Below are positions 18,577 to 27,313 of a stretch of DNA of 64,000 nucleotides, one piece after another. Location of the stretch: assembly GCA_020627535.1 (NCBI GenBank), contig JAHDGU010000010.1:62001-126000 (forward strand). The letters run 5' to 3'. The number at the start of each line of letters is the position of its first letter. Within the stretch, counting starts at the first letter, position 1. The notes under the pieces were generated by a model. The model was not told the origin of the DNA. It saw nothing but the letters and a program-made list of their open reading frames with translations, and did no database searches. The DNA comes from Saprospiraceae bacterium. Its GTDB lineage: Bacteria; Bacteroidota; Bacteroidia; Chitinophagales; Saprospiraceae. The position numbers were made by a program, and so were the translations under genes.

Positions 18577-19584
18577 ATGAAAAGCCTCCACTCCTTCTTC
18601 CAATTTTGCCTCCTCTTGATCTTGCCACTAGGTCTCCTGCATGCTCAAGACACCTTCTCCATTGTTGCAGCGGATGAAGAGACTGGAGAAGTGGGTAGTG
18701 CTGGTGCGAGCTGCCTAGACGCTAATGTGATCTCAGAAGGCGCCAAGATCATCAGCGACATTCTTCCCGGAAAAGGGGCAATCCACACACAAGCTGCCTA
18801 TCGCCAAGGCAATCAGACCAATGCACGCAGACGCATGGAGCGCGGGGATAGCCCAGAAGAGATCATCAGCTACATGAGAAGCAATGACATAGATTTCAAC
18901 TCCAGTGTCAGACAGTATGGCGTCGTAGATATAGACGATACCGGCCAAGCCCGAGCCGCAGCATTTACAGGGAGCAATTGCCTAGATGTCAAGAATCATC
19001 GCATCGGAGTCAACTATGCCATCCAGGGGAACATCCTCATCTCTGAAGGTATACTCGATAGCATGGAAGCGAGGTTTCTCAGGGCAGAGGGAACGCTCTC
19101 TGATCGCCTTATGGAAGCACTTCAAGGTGCCAACGTACCCGGTGCAGATAGCAGATGCTTGGCAGAAGGTGTCAGCAGTCAATCCGCGTTCATCGCTGTA
19201 GCTAAGCCTGACGACTCTGAGGAAGATCTCTATCTTGACATCAATGTTCCTATCACCGAGTACGGCGTAGAGCCGATCGATGTACTCCAAGAGCAATATG
19301 ACCTTTGGAGAAGTACGGGTACCAGTGAAATATTGAGATCAGATCAAATCAGCTTATTTCCCAATCCGACTCATGGTGATATCAGAATCCAAATTTTGGA
19401 TAAGGAGCTCAAAATTGCTAGTGTATCTGAGCTAGACGCTGGTGGACAACTACTGTGGATACGTAAGCTTGACACTCAAAGCCAAGACCTCCGCCTGAAG
19501 CTCCATGGCAAGGGTACGAGCTACCTGGTCTTCAGAAACGCCGCGGGTAATCTACTCGGCGGCCAGAAAGTCATCATACACTAA
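18577..19584 (+). CDS. DUF1028 (Ntn-hydrolase-like) exported protein with T9SS tail
   Basis: Start at 18577 gives a clean signal peptide (MKSLHSFFQFCLLLILPLGL, cleavage after HAQ); the upstream in-frame ATG at 18535 would be inside the terminator stem. The DUF1028 domain begins directly at the mature N-terminus (DTFSIVAADEETGEVGSAGA) with ARAAAFTGSNCLD and YAIQGNILISEG further on. The family is structurally an Ntn-hydrolase, activity unknown. The last ~75 residues (FPNPTHGDIRIQIL to SYLVFRNAAGN) resemble a type A T9SS sorting domain, so this copy is probably secreted. Confidence 0.88.
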   Translation: MKSLHSFFQFCLLLILPLGLLHAQDTFSIVAADEETGEVGSAGASCLDANVISEGAKIISDILPGKGAIHTQAAYRQGNQTNARRRMERGDSPEEIISYMRSNDIDFNSSVRQYGVVDIDDTGQARAAAFTGSNCLDVKNHRIGVNYAIQGNILISEGILDSMEARFLRAEGTLSDRLMEALQGANVPGADSRCLAEGVSSQSAFIAVAKPDDSEEDLYLDINVPITEYGVEPIDVLQEQYDLWRSTGTSEILRSDQISLFPNPTHGDIRIQILDKELKIASVSELDAGGQLLWIRKLDTQSQDLRLKLHGKGTSYLVFRNAAGNLLGGQKVIIH

Positions 19585-19588
19585 GACT

Positions 19589-20911
19589 CTATGCATTGCG
19601 CTTGCCTGTGTATGAGCGATAGGCATAGTACACGAGCACACCAGATGAGAGGACCACGAGGCCACCGATCGTCTGGACAGGCCTCTCTACCAAGGTACTA
19701 ATAAGAAACAGTGTACCTACGAGTATGAAAAATCCAGGGAGCCAAGGATATAGCCATACGCGGAATGGACGTTCCGACTGAGGCCTTGTCTTGCGGAAAA
19801 TGAAGAGACATGCAGCACCCAGGATCAAAAAGACCATGTCAATAAAGGTCACATAGGTGATCAGATTGTGAAAGGTCTGCCATGCAACCAGCAGAATAAG
19901 GGACATTGCCACCTGTAGGAGAATTGCGATATGAGGTGTCCGATAGGTCGGATGTACGCGAGCAAGAGCCTTGAAGAAGATCCCGTCCTCCGCCATGGCG
20001 AAGTAGATCCTGGGAGCACTCATCGTGTAGATACTAATCGTCCCTACGATGGATAGTACGACCGCTGCCGCAACCAACTTAGCACCATAAGGCAAAACTT
20101 TTTGCAAGGCGTCTGCTGCGACGCGATTGCTGGCTGTCAACTCTTCTATGCTCAAAAACTTCAAGTAGGCCCAATTGGCGCTCACGTACAGCAATGTCAC
20201 GATCAAGGCTCCAAGAATCAGAGCACGAGGTACAGTCCGATGTGGATTTTTCGTCTCTCCGGCCAGAAAAGTGGCATGATACCATCCACCATAGGACCAT
20301 AGCACACCTACCAGCGCGACAAAGATTGCTGTGAAACGAATCTCAGCCGGGCTACTTGCAGCCTTTTCGGACATGGCGGCATCTGGAGGAGAAGCCATAC
20401 ACAAGGCCACAAAGACAATCGCAATCAGAGCAGCAATCTTCAATCCTGTCAGGCCACTGATGATCCATTGGCTCACGTTGATCCCTAGAATATTGATCAA
20501 ACTCAGGCTGATGATGATCCCTGCAGCAATCCACATTTGCGCGTCAGCGCCTATCTCTACAAAAAATCCCAAGAAATCAACACAAGCCACACCAAGAGCA
20601 GCAAGGGCTCCTGTATTGATCACAGTCAGAAACACCCAGCCATAAAGAAAAGCCATCAGGGGACCAAAAGCATCTCGGATGTATACATATACACCCCCTG
20701 CCTTGGGATACATAGAGCCGAGTTCAGCAAAAGTCAAGGAACCAGTGATCGTGATCACACCACCGAGAAACCAAACCAATAGGATCAAGCCGGCGTCTGG
20801 AACCTCAGATGCAACCCCATTGGGCGTCATGAATATGCCAGAACCAATGCAGGCTCCAGCAGCTATCATCGTCAGCCCTGGCAAGGTGAGAGCACGCTTC
20901 AGTTTTTCCAT
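19589..20911 (-). CDS. APC-superfamily amino acid permease
   Basis: About 12 hydrophobic segments over 440 aa. The start of TM1 has the APC signature GACIGSGIFMTP, and the periplasmic/TM6 region (LWSYGGWYHATFLAGETKNP) is typical of the amino acid transporter (LAT-like) group. Imports or exchanges amino acids across the inner membrane; the specific substrate is not readable. The start is taken as the second Met (MEKLKRALTLPGL), since the first would add only five uncharged residues (MYFAV). Convergent with the DUF1028 gene, 4 bases between stops. Confidence 0.87.
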   Translation of the reverse strand: MEKLKRALTLPGLTMIAAGACIGSGIFMTPNGVASEVPDAGLILLVWFLGGVITITGSLTFAELGSMYPKAGGVYVYIRDAFGPLMAFLYGWVFLTVINTGALAALGVACVDFLGFFVEIGADAQMWIAAGIIISLSLINILGINVSQWIISGLTGLKIAALIAIVFVALCMASPPDAAMSEKAASSPAEIRFTAIFVALVGVLWSYGGWYHATFLAGETKNPHRTVPRALILGALIVTLLYVSANWAYLKFLSIEELTASNRVAADALQKVLPYGAKLVAAAVVLSIVGTISIYTMSAPRIYFAMAEDGIFFKALARVHPTYRTPHIAILLQVAMSLILLVAWQTFHNLITYVTFIDMVFLILGAACLFIFRKTRPQSERPFRVWLYPWLPGFFILVGTLFLISTLVERPVQTIGGLVVLSSGVLVYYAYRSYTGKRNA

Positions 20912-20944
20912 GACTGCAAAGTACAAAAAAGACTCATGTAGGGG

Positions 20945-20963
20945 ATGCGATCCATGATCGCAT
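20945..20963. promoter_or_regulatory. Inverted repeat in a divergent promoter region
   Basis: ATGCGATC-CAT-GATCGCAT is a perfect 8-bp dyad with a 3-base centre. It lies between the divergent starts of the permease (20911) and the protease (20989). There is no T run, so it is not a terminator. The position suits an operator for a dimeric regulator, but none is identified. Confidence 0.35.
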
Positions 20964-20988
20964 ATAAGACAAATTCAAAAAAATCCTG

Positions 20989-22236
20989 ATGAGTACTTTC
21001 ACATATATGCGGTACTGGCTTGCAGCACAGCTCTTGATCATCTTTCTCTCCTCTTGCACACTAGAGGCCCAGCGATCAAGCTTGTTTTTATCAGATGAGC
21101 GCGATGTCGTCATCCCCTTTGAGTACGATCAGGAGTTTATCATCGTGGAAGCCGTAATCGATGGACGGGTCAAGGTCAGGCTTCTTGTTGACACCGGGTC
21201 AGAGTTTACGATCATATTCTCTAAGTTTCTGACCGATCTGATGGGACTCGAGTACTACAAGCAGATAGATCTCCTCGGATCCGACCTGAGTCGTAAGATC
21301 AAAGCGCATATCAGTGAGCGTGTCAGTATAGGGCTCGGCAAGAATGCCTCTGTAGAACGGAGTCTCCTCGTCCTTGAAAATGGCTCAGTGCAGATGGACA
21401 AGATGCTCGGTATGGAAATCGATGGCATCCTGGGTGCAGAAGTGTTCAAGGCCATGCTCTGCCATATCGATTATGGAAAAAAGAAACTACGCATATCTCG
21501 CCCGACCAATCTGAAGCGCATGACGAAGAGACATCAGGCAATCCCCACCCTGATCAACTCCAACAAAGCGCATATCTACACAGCACTGACCATCGATAGC
21601 GTAAGACTCGACAGCATCCTCTTGCTCTTGGATACGGGTAGCGCTATACCTTTCATGGTGCATGATGACACACTAGATGAGCTCGTACTGCCTGAGGACT
21701 TGACTACTGGCGTCCTTGGCATCGGTCTTGGAGGCTATGTCAAAGGCTACAAAGGTCGGATCGAAAAGCTCGAGATCGACGAGCTTGACATCGAAGACGT
21801 AGTGACCAACTTTCATAGTGTGGACAGCCTGTACTCAAGTCAGCTCGAGTTTTTGCGCAATGGACTGCTCGGCAACCGCTTTCTCCAACACATGGACCCG
21901 ATCATTGACTACTCAAGAGGAACGGTGTACTTCCGTCCCAATATCAAAGCTCTCAAAAAGAGCAAGCATGATCGCAGTGGCCTATTTGTGATTGCAGCAG
22001 GCGTCAATTTCAGTTCGTTTCATGTAATCCACATAAGCTCAGGATCACCTGCCGATAGGGCCGGCCTTAAGTCTGGGGATATCATCCGCAAACTCAACGG
22101 GCTATCTGCCAAAAGTCTCAGTGTGGAAAAGATTCAAAAGCGCTTGCGGGCTAAGCCCGACAAATTGATCAAAATGCAGATCCTGCGTGGCTTTGAGACA
22201 ATTGATGTGGAATTTCGCTTGCGAGACTTGATCTAA
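20989..22236 (+). CDS. Retropepsin-like aspartyl protease with PDZ domain, lipoprotein
   Basis: The N-terminus MSTFTYMRYWLAAQLLIIFL-SSC has a lipobox (LSSC); an alternative start is Met7 at 21007. Two pepsin-like half-sites are visible: LLVDTGSEFTIIF at ~66 and LLLDTGSAIPFMV at ~209, each with the catalytic DTG, so both lobes are in one chain. A C-terminal PDZ domain follows (ISSGSPADRAGLKSGDIIRK). This architecture is common in Bacteroidota; the target is unknown. The cell-envelope location follows from the lipobox. Confidence 0.85.
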   Translation: MSTFTYMRYWLAAQLLIIFLSSCTLEAQRSSLFLSDERDVVIPFEYDQEFIIVEAVIDGRVKVRLLVDTGSEFTIIFSKFLTDLMGLEYYKQIDLLGSDLSRKIKAHISERVSIGLGKNASVERSLLVLENGSVQMDKMLGMEIDGILGAEVFKAMLCHIDYGKKKLRISRPTNLKRMTKRHQAIPTLINSNKAHIYTALTIDSVRLDSILLLLDTGSAIPFMVHDDTLDELVLPEDLTTGVLGIGLGGYVKGYKGRIEKLEIDELDIEDVVTNFHSVDSLYSSQLEFLRNGLLGNRFLQHMDPIIDYSRGTVYFRPNIKALKKSKHDRSGLFVIAAGVNFSSFHVIHISSGSPADRAGLKSGDIIRKLNGLSAKSLSVEKIQKRLRAKPDKLIKMQILRGFETIDVEFRLRDLI

Positions 22237-22267
22237 TTGGGCTGCAAGTATGATTCTTTGATGCGGC

Positions 22268-22301
22268 TTGCGCCAAAATGACCTACAATCTCTTATCTTT
22301 G
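22268..22301 (+). promoter_or_regulatory. Promoter of rplU-rpmA
   Basis: TTG at 22268-22270 and TATCTTTG at 22294-22301 with a 23-base spacer match the Bacteroidota consensus TTG-(17-23)-TAnnTTTG. The box is 28 bases before the rplU ATG. The same octamer occurs upstream of rpsL. Confidence 0.65.
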
Positions 22302-22329
22302 CACTCCTATTTTCAAAAAATCGCGAACC

Positions 22330-22635
22330 ATGTTTGCAGTAGTCAATATCGCTGGTCAGCAGTTTAAGGTATCTCAAGGCCAGGAGATCTATGTGCACCG
22401 CCTCGATGCGGAAGAAGGAGCTTCATTGAGCTTCGGTGATGTCATGCTCACCAGTGATGGTGACAATACAGCTGTAGGTACACCTACACTTGCCACTGCC
22501 GTCAAAGCCACAGTCCTAGAGCACGTCAAAGGAGACAAAGTCATTGTCTTCAAGAAGAAAAGAAGAAAAGGCTTCAGAAAGAAAAATGGCCATCGCCAGT
22601 CTTTCACGAAGATCAAAATCGATTCCATAAGCTAA
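22330..22635 (+). CDS. rplU: 50S ribosomal protein L21
   Basis: 101 aa beginning MFAVVNIAGQQFKVSQGQEI, with the L21 signature near the C-terminus (KVIVFKKKRRKGFRKKNGHR). It binds 23S rRNA domain VI during 50S assembly. The length matches the bare L21 domain; several Bacteroidota L21 proteins carry a C-terminal HhH extension that is absent here, and a similar extension is found on L27 in the next gene. 14 bases separate it from rpmA, so the two form an operon. Confidence 0.97.
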   Translation: MFAVVNIAGQQFKVSQGQEIYVHRLDAEEGASLSFGDVMLTSDGDNTAVGTPTLATAVKATVLEHVKGDKVIVFKKKRRKGFRKKNGHRQSFTKIKIDSIS

Positions 22636-22649
22636 TAAGACTTTAGACC

Positions 22650-23393
22650 ATGGCACATAAGAAAGGTGTAGGTAGTACAGATAATGGAAGAGACAGTAAT
22701 AGTAAACGTCTCGGTGTAAAACTATTTGGTGGCGAAGCTGCTATCGTGGGTAACATTATCGTCCGCCAACGAGGTACAAAGTACCATCCAGGTGAAAATG
22801 TAGGTCTAGGTAAAGACTTCACCATCTATGCGCTTGCTGATGGCACAGTCAAGTTTCACAGAGGTCGCAAAAACCGCGTCTATGTGAGCATCGACCCATT
22901 TGAAGATCCATATGCAGGGCTCAAAGCACCAGCCAAAAAAGCTGCTGCCAAGCCCAAAGCCGAGCCTGTAGCTGATGACTCAGCAGCTCAAGCAGAAGCT
23001 GAAGCTCAGGCTGCTGCAGAGGCTGCCGCAAAAGCAAAGGCTGACGCTGAAGCAAAGGCCAAGGCAGAAGCTGCTGCCAAAGCAAAGGCCGAGGCAGAAG
23101 CCAGTAAAGAAGAAGCAGCGCCAGCTCCTACTCCAGCCCCGGAAGAAGCCAAAAAAGAGCTCTTCGGGAAGATTGGTACAGCTGATGCCAGCAACAAAGA
23201 CGATCTACAGAAAATCAAAGGTATCGGACCTAAGCTTGAGGGCATCCTCAATGAAATGGGCGTATACACTTTTGAGCAAGTGAGCAAGATGGGTGACCGT
23301 GAGTATGATCTAGTAGATTCCATGCTCAGTGCCTTCCAAGGGAGAGGAAAGAGAGATGAGTGGAGCAAGCAAGCCAAAGAGTTTTTGAGCTAG
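22650..23393 (+). CDS. rpmA: 50S ribosomal protein L27 fused to Ala/Lys linker and HhH domain
   Basis: Residues 1-~88 are a normal L27 ([37 protein letters not shown]), whose N-terminus reaches the peptidyl-transferase centre. Then come ~85 residues of Ala/Lys/Glu repeats ([15 protein letters not shown]), probably a long helix, and a C-terminal helix-hairpin-helix domain ([20 protein letters not shown]). 247 aa against about 85 for a usual L27. The frame is uninterrupted and the terminator lies 20 bases after the stop, so the fusion is the real gene. The HhH domain probably contacts nucleic acid; its role on the ribosome is unknown. Confidence 0.93.
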   Translation: MAHKKGVGSTDNGRDSNSKRLGVKLFGGEAAIVGNIIVRQRGTKYHPGENVGLGKDFTIYALADGTVKFHRGRKNRVYVSIDPFEDPYAGLKAPAKKAAAKPKAEPVADDSAAQAEAEAQAAAEAAAKAKADAEAKAKAEAAAKAKAEAEASKEEAAPAPTPAPEEAKKELFGKIGTADASNKDDLQKIKGIGPKLEGILNEMGVYTFEQVSKMGDREYDLVDSMLSAFQGRGKRDEWSKQAKEFLS

Positions 23394-23413
23394 TCGATCT
23401 CCGATGAAGATAT

Positions 23414-23449
23414 AAAAAAGCCTTCCGAATCGCTTCGGAAGGCTTTTTT
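23414..23449. terminator. Bidirectional terminator between rpmA and the M43 protease gene
   Basis: A 16-bp perfect stem (23414-23429 with 23434-23449) with loop TCGC; A6 on the left and T6 on the right give a U run in both directions. It lies between two convergent genes (stops at 23393 and 23487). Confidence 0.92.
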
Positions 23450-23486
23450 CTTTTCAAGGAGACAAATTGATGAGCGCAACTATTGT

Positions 23487-25388
23487 CTACAAGACCAGCT
23501 CCTTCGTGATGGTCTGATCTCCATCCTGTAGTCTCACATAGATCACTCCACTTGGAGGTAGACTGAGTGCTGCAAGGTCGATCACATCTTTCCTGGAGAG
23601 ATCCGCTTTCTTCATGATGACTTGACCATTGGATGTGAGGATCTCTAGCTGTACATTCCTTTTGGCGAAAGCCGCTCGATAGCTCAAGTATTGGCCATGA
23701 AGCTTGACAGTGTTGACCAGTGACAGGTCCATCTGTGGTGCAAATCCGTAGGTGCAATCATCATACTCATACTGGCATACCCAGTCCCACTCCACCTCGC
23801 AGCAGTAAGGATCGATCGACTGTACCCACTCGACGCACTCGTCGTCATCATTGTACTGGCCAGTGTATGGATCGATAGATGGTACGCAGCCCTCACCTTC
23901 AGTATCTGAGCAGTCTTCATACGCCTCTTGGCAGATGCCATCCCACTCTACTTCGCAGCAGTAAGAATCATTTTGGATGACTTCCTCTATGCAGGCTTCA
24001 TCCTCAAGAGGCTCTCCCGTGACTGGATCTATTGCCTCAGCCTCACAGCCTTCGTCACAGCCTATGGTGCTAAAGCTTTTGACGGAAGTCCAAGGGCTAT
24101 TGCCTACAGGGCAAGTGGCTCTCACACGAGTCTGATAAGACTTACAGACCTTGAGACCAGAGATCGTGACACTCGGCTGAGAGCTCGCTTTGCTCGTCCA
24201 GCTTGAGCTTCCGCTCTCGCGATACTGGAATCTATATCTTGTCGCATTCGGCACATTGTCCACACTGAGTTTGGCCTGACTCTCACTGAGCACATCGATG
24301 GTCATATTGAGCGGGAGCTCGCAGACTTGTGGGTCTTCTTCCTCTTCCTCTTCATCAGAGTCTTGCTCGGAGCAGACATTCGGCGCATTGTTGGTCAATA
24401 TAGAGAGGCTAGAACTCACATAATTGTCCATGCGAGTAGACTGACCGGCGCTAAACATGTACATGCAAGCGTCATTGGTGTAGTCCATGTAGTTCATGTG
24501 CATATCTGTCGAGCCACAACTACTCTGCCCTACGGATGGGCACCCTCCATAGCTATCATTGGAGACTGGTGTATCACTGACACCGTCATCATCACCACAG
24601 CCACCATTATTGCCCCAGATATGCTCAAGCAGTAGATAGTGTCCCACCTCATGGGTGGTGGTTCGTCCCAGATTGTAAGGAGCTTCAGGGCTCACCTGCC
24701 CGCAGCCTGCTCCAGAGCCAAAGGCTCCTGCGTCGATCACAACACCGTCACCGTTGCCACTGCCACCGAGCGGAGCATATCCGAGGAAACCAAGATTTGG
24801 CCTCACGAAGATGTTAAGATAGCCTGACCAGGCATTGGACTGATCTCCACTTACTTGATTGAAGGTGACTGCAGGATCCCCATCAACGAGACCAAATCCG
24901 CTCGGGTGATTCTGATCTGCAATGCAAAAGCGGACACAGGTAACACCATTGTTGACACCTGGGAAGCTCGAAGACGCATTGTCGGTCCACTGATTGATGT
25001 CATCATTGGTGGCAGCAAAATCAGCATTGAGGATGTCGATCTGATTTTGCGCTAGTTCTCGCAGGCAGTCTTCATCTGGCGACGACACATTCTGGAAGTG
25101 AATGGCCACTGCTATGAGCTCAGGTTCATTACAGTCTGAGCGAAAATCACTCATACGCTCCATCTTTTGAAGTTTGTTGCGGTGCGCTTCTCTGTACTCT
25201 GGGTTTTCCATGAGATGCTTGACATGGTGAGCATGTCCACAGGGCCTCCTGGCCGATGTGCTTTGATTTTGGGTTTCCTCTTGAATTTCTTCTTCGACGA
25301 TTTGATGCTGGTTTAGCTGATCTTCTTCACAAGAAGTGAATAGGCAAGCTATGCAGAAAATCGTCAACATTAGCTTCATTGCTTTCAT
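23487..25388 (-). CDS. M43-family zinc metalloprotease, lipoprotein with T9SS-like tail
   Basis: The N-terminus MKAMKLMLTIFCIACLFTSC has lipobox FTSC. The catalytic domain shows the zinc motif HEVGHYLLLEH and a Met-turn region (MNYMDYTNDACMYMF), as in cytophagalysin/pappalysin-type M43 enzymes. A fibronectin III domain (RYRFQYRESGSSSWTSKASS) follows, then two ~45-residue Cys modules, each with YCCEVEWD and CQ, and a C-terminal ~75-residue domain like a type A T9SS tail (VQLEILTSNGQVIMKKADLS). An extracellular or surface protease. Odd: a lipobox and a T9SS tail normally imply different anchoring routes. Confidence 0.88.
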   Translation of the reverse strand: MKAMKLMLTIFCIACLFTSCEEDQLNQHQIVEEEIQEETQNQSTSARRPCGHAHHVKHLMENPEYREAHRNKLQKMERMSDFRSDCNEPELIAVAIHFQNVSSPDEDCLRELAQNQIDILNADFAATNDDINQWTDNASSSFPGVNNGVTCVRFCIADQNHPSGFGLVDGDPAVTFNQVSGDQSNAWSGYLNIFVRPNLGFLGYAPLGGSGNGDGVVIDAGAFGSGAGCGQVSPEAPYNLGRTTTHEVGHYLLLEHIWGNNGGCGDDDGVSDTPVSNDSYGGCPSVGQSSCGSTDMHMNYMDYTNDACMYMFSAGQSTRMDNYVSSSLSILTNNAPNVCSEQDSDEEEEEEDPQVCELPLNMTIDVLSESQAKLSVDNVPNATRYRFQYRESGSSSWTSKASSQPSVTISGLKVCKSYQTRVRATCPVGNSPWTSVKSFSTIGCDEGCEAEAIDPVTGEPLEDEACIEEVIQNDSYCCEVEWDGICQEAYEDCSDTEGEGCVPSIDPYTGQYNDDDECVEWVQSIDPYCCEVEWDWVCQYEYDDCTYGFAPQMDLSLVNTVKLHGQYLSYRAAFAKRNVQLEILTSNGQVIMKKADLSRKDVIDLAALSLPPSGVIYVRLQDGDQTITKELVL

Positions 25389-25607
25389 GCTTATCGTTTT
25401 TGCTTAATTGAGTAAATGATGTTGATAGTCGTGTACACATCTGACTGACAATGGCAAAACCAGCTGACCCTCATTTTTCGCATTTGCAAGCACCATAGCA
25501 ATCACCCCTATCCTGAAAATCCAGAGCATAACATGGACTTACACCAAGATCTAAACAATTGAAAATCCGCCCTTTAGCTCTCAAATATTTTTTTGTAGCA
25601 TTGTGTA

Positions 25608-27302
25608 GTGAATCATAGGGTCGTTAAGATATTGAGTTGGCAAATCCTGCTTTGTGGCCTGACCATGGTGCCGTGGGCACTATCATCTCAGGATCATGCA
25701 GAGCAGATCGAAGACATCTTTGGGGATCTATATGAGACAAAGGATAGCACGGCGCATTTACCACTCCTGCAGGAAGCTCTGGCTGTCGCCAAAAAATCAG
25801 GCTGCAAAGACTGTCAAATAGATGTCTATGTGGCGATGCATGAATGGCTGGACCCTCCAAGTGGATCCAGCTACTTTAGCCTAGCCAAGGGTGTGGCTGC
25901 ATCTACACTCGCGTCAGATGATGACATCTATCTCAAGCTCTACGAGGCAGAATCACGATATCTCAATGACAGCCTCAATGAGTCTCTATTTGTACTCTTA
26001 GCCCTGATGAAAGAAATCCCAGACTCGATGACAGTCGAGCTCGCTCAGACGCATCAGTTGGCAGGCGCTGTGATGCATGATCTAGATAATTTGCCCTTAG
26101 CGGTAAGAAATTACCGTCTTGCCAGGGACTTCGCTACCGAAGCAGGGGACAGTGCAATGATCATGGATATCCTGATCGAACTCGGTGATGCACATCTTAA
26201 TCTCAGAGAATTTGACGAAGCTGATGCCATCTTCGAGCAGCTACTTGCGATGTCTAGTGATGATAGATATACCGATCAGCATGCATTTGCCTTGCTCAAC
26301 CTTGGGCAGTCTGCGCGGATGCAGGAAAACCACTTGCTGGCCATAGAGGAGTTTGACAGATTGAATGACCATCTATCAGAAAAGGACAGTCTACAGTATC
26401 TCAGAGCAGCACTCTATACAGAACGCGCCCACTCACTAGCCGCACTTGGAAAACTAGACCAAAGTCTAGCAAGCGCACTAGAGGCTGAAAAATACATGAC
26501 CGACTTTGGTCAAGCGAAAGTCCAATGGGAAAATCAAGTGCTACTACAATCGCTCTACGAAGATCAAGGCGACTATGCCAATGCCTACAAGTACCAAAGT
26601 CTCGCGACGGTATCTGCTGCTGAACAAGAACTCAACTATGACAGAGAAGAACTACGTCGACTCAAGCGGGAGTTAGAGGTTGCTGTTGCAAAAAAGGAAA
26701 CTGGAGAAGAAGAAATCCGGGCAAAATATATTCGTCTTCGCAACTACTGGATTGCAGCCATTGCGGGACTTGCATGTATTGCCGCAGCCATAGTTTTTGT
26801 CCTGAGCTATCGGCTCAAGACACTCAAATTGACAAAACTCGAGTCGGATCACCAGCTACTCTCAGCTGACTATGCGCTCAAGGATCAGGACCTCGCCGCT
26901 CAAGCAATCTCCATGTCACATAGTAATGAAGTGATTCGTAAAAGTTTGGAGGACTTATCCAATCTTAGAAATGGAGTCGCTCAGAAACATCAACGATTGA
27001 TCAGTACCATCATGGAACGACTGTCTGACGCACGCAATGGCAAAATTCAAGATGACTTTGATCTCAATTTTGCAAGAGTGAATCAACAGTTCTACGAGAA
27101 GCTCACAAATCAGCACCCTGATCTGAGCCCAGGAGATCTCAAGTTATGTGCGCTGCTCAAGATGAATATGAGCTCCAAGGACATTGCAAATCTGCAGTAC
27201 AAGTCTGTAGGAAGTATAGAAGTCGCAAGATCACGCTTGCGCAAAAAACTTGGCATATCCAATAGCAAGACCAATCTTGTCAAATATCTCATCAGCCTCT
27301 AA
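25608..27302 (+). CDS. TPR sensor-like protein with LuxR-type HTH, membrane-anchored
   Basis: GTG start at 25608 (MNHRVVKILSWQILLCGLTM) gives a signal peptide ending ALSSQ. TPR-like helices fill residues ~25-340 (LAGAVMHDLDNLPLAVRNYR, LLNLGQSARMQENHLLAIEE), followed by a coiled coil, a membrane segment at ~378-398 (YWIAAIAGLACIAAAIVFVL), a second coiled coil and a C-terminal LuxR-type HTH (LSPGDLKLCALLKMNMSSKD, then KLGISNSKTNLVKYL). This periplasmic TPR/cytoplasmic HTH layout is a frequent Bacteroidota regulator type. Target genes unknown. The AraC-type gene follows after 11 bases, probably cotranscribed. Confidence 0.88.
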   Translation: MNHRVVKILSWQILLCGLTMVPWALSSQDHAEQIEDIFGDLYETKDSTAHLPLLQEALAVAKKSGCKDCQIDVYVAMHEWLDPPSGSSYFSLAKGVAASTLASDDDIYLKLYEAESRYLNDSLNESLFVLLALMKEIPDSMTVELAQTHQLAGAVMHDLDNLPLAVRNYRLARDFATEAGDSAMIMDILIELGDAHLNLREFDEADAIFEQLLAMSSDDRYTDQHAFALLNLGQSARMQENHLLAIEEFDRLNDHLSEKDSLQYLRAALYTERAHSLAALGKLDQSLASALEAEKYMTDFGQAKVQWENQVLLQSLYEDQGDYANAYKYQSLATVSAAEQELNYDREELRRLKRELEVAVAKKETGEEEIRAKYIRLRNYWIAAIAGLACIAAAIVFVLSYRLKTLKLTKLESDHQLLSADYALKDQDLAAQAISMSHSNEVIRKSLEDLSNLRNGVAQKHQRLISTIMERLSDARNGKIQDDFDLNFARVNQQFYEKLTNQHPDLSPGDLKLCALLKMNMSSKDIANLQYKSVGSIEVARSRLRKKLGISNSKTNLVKYLISL

Positions 27303-27313
27303 ATGTCCATTTC

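Noticed and set aside
22930-23110. Ala/Lys stretch of the L27 fusion as a frameshift artefact
   Set aside because: The frame stays open through the linker into a clear HhH domain and ends just before a terminator.
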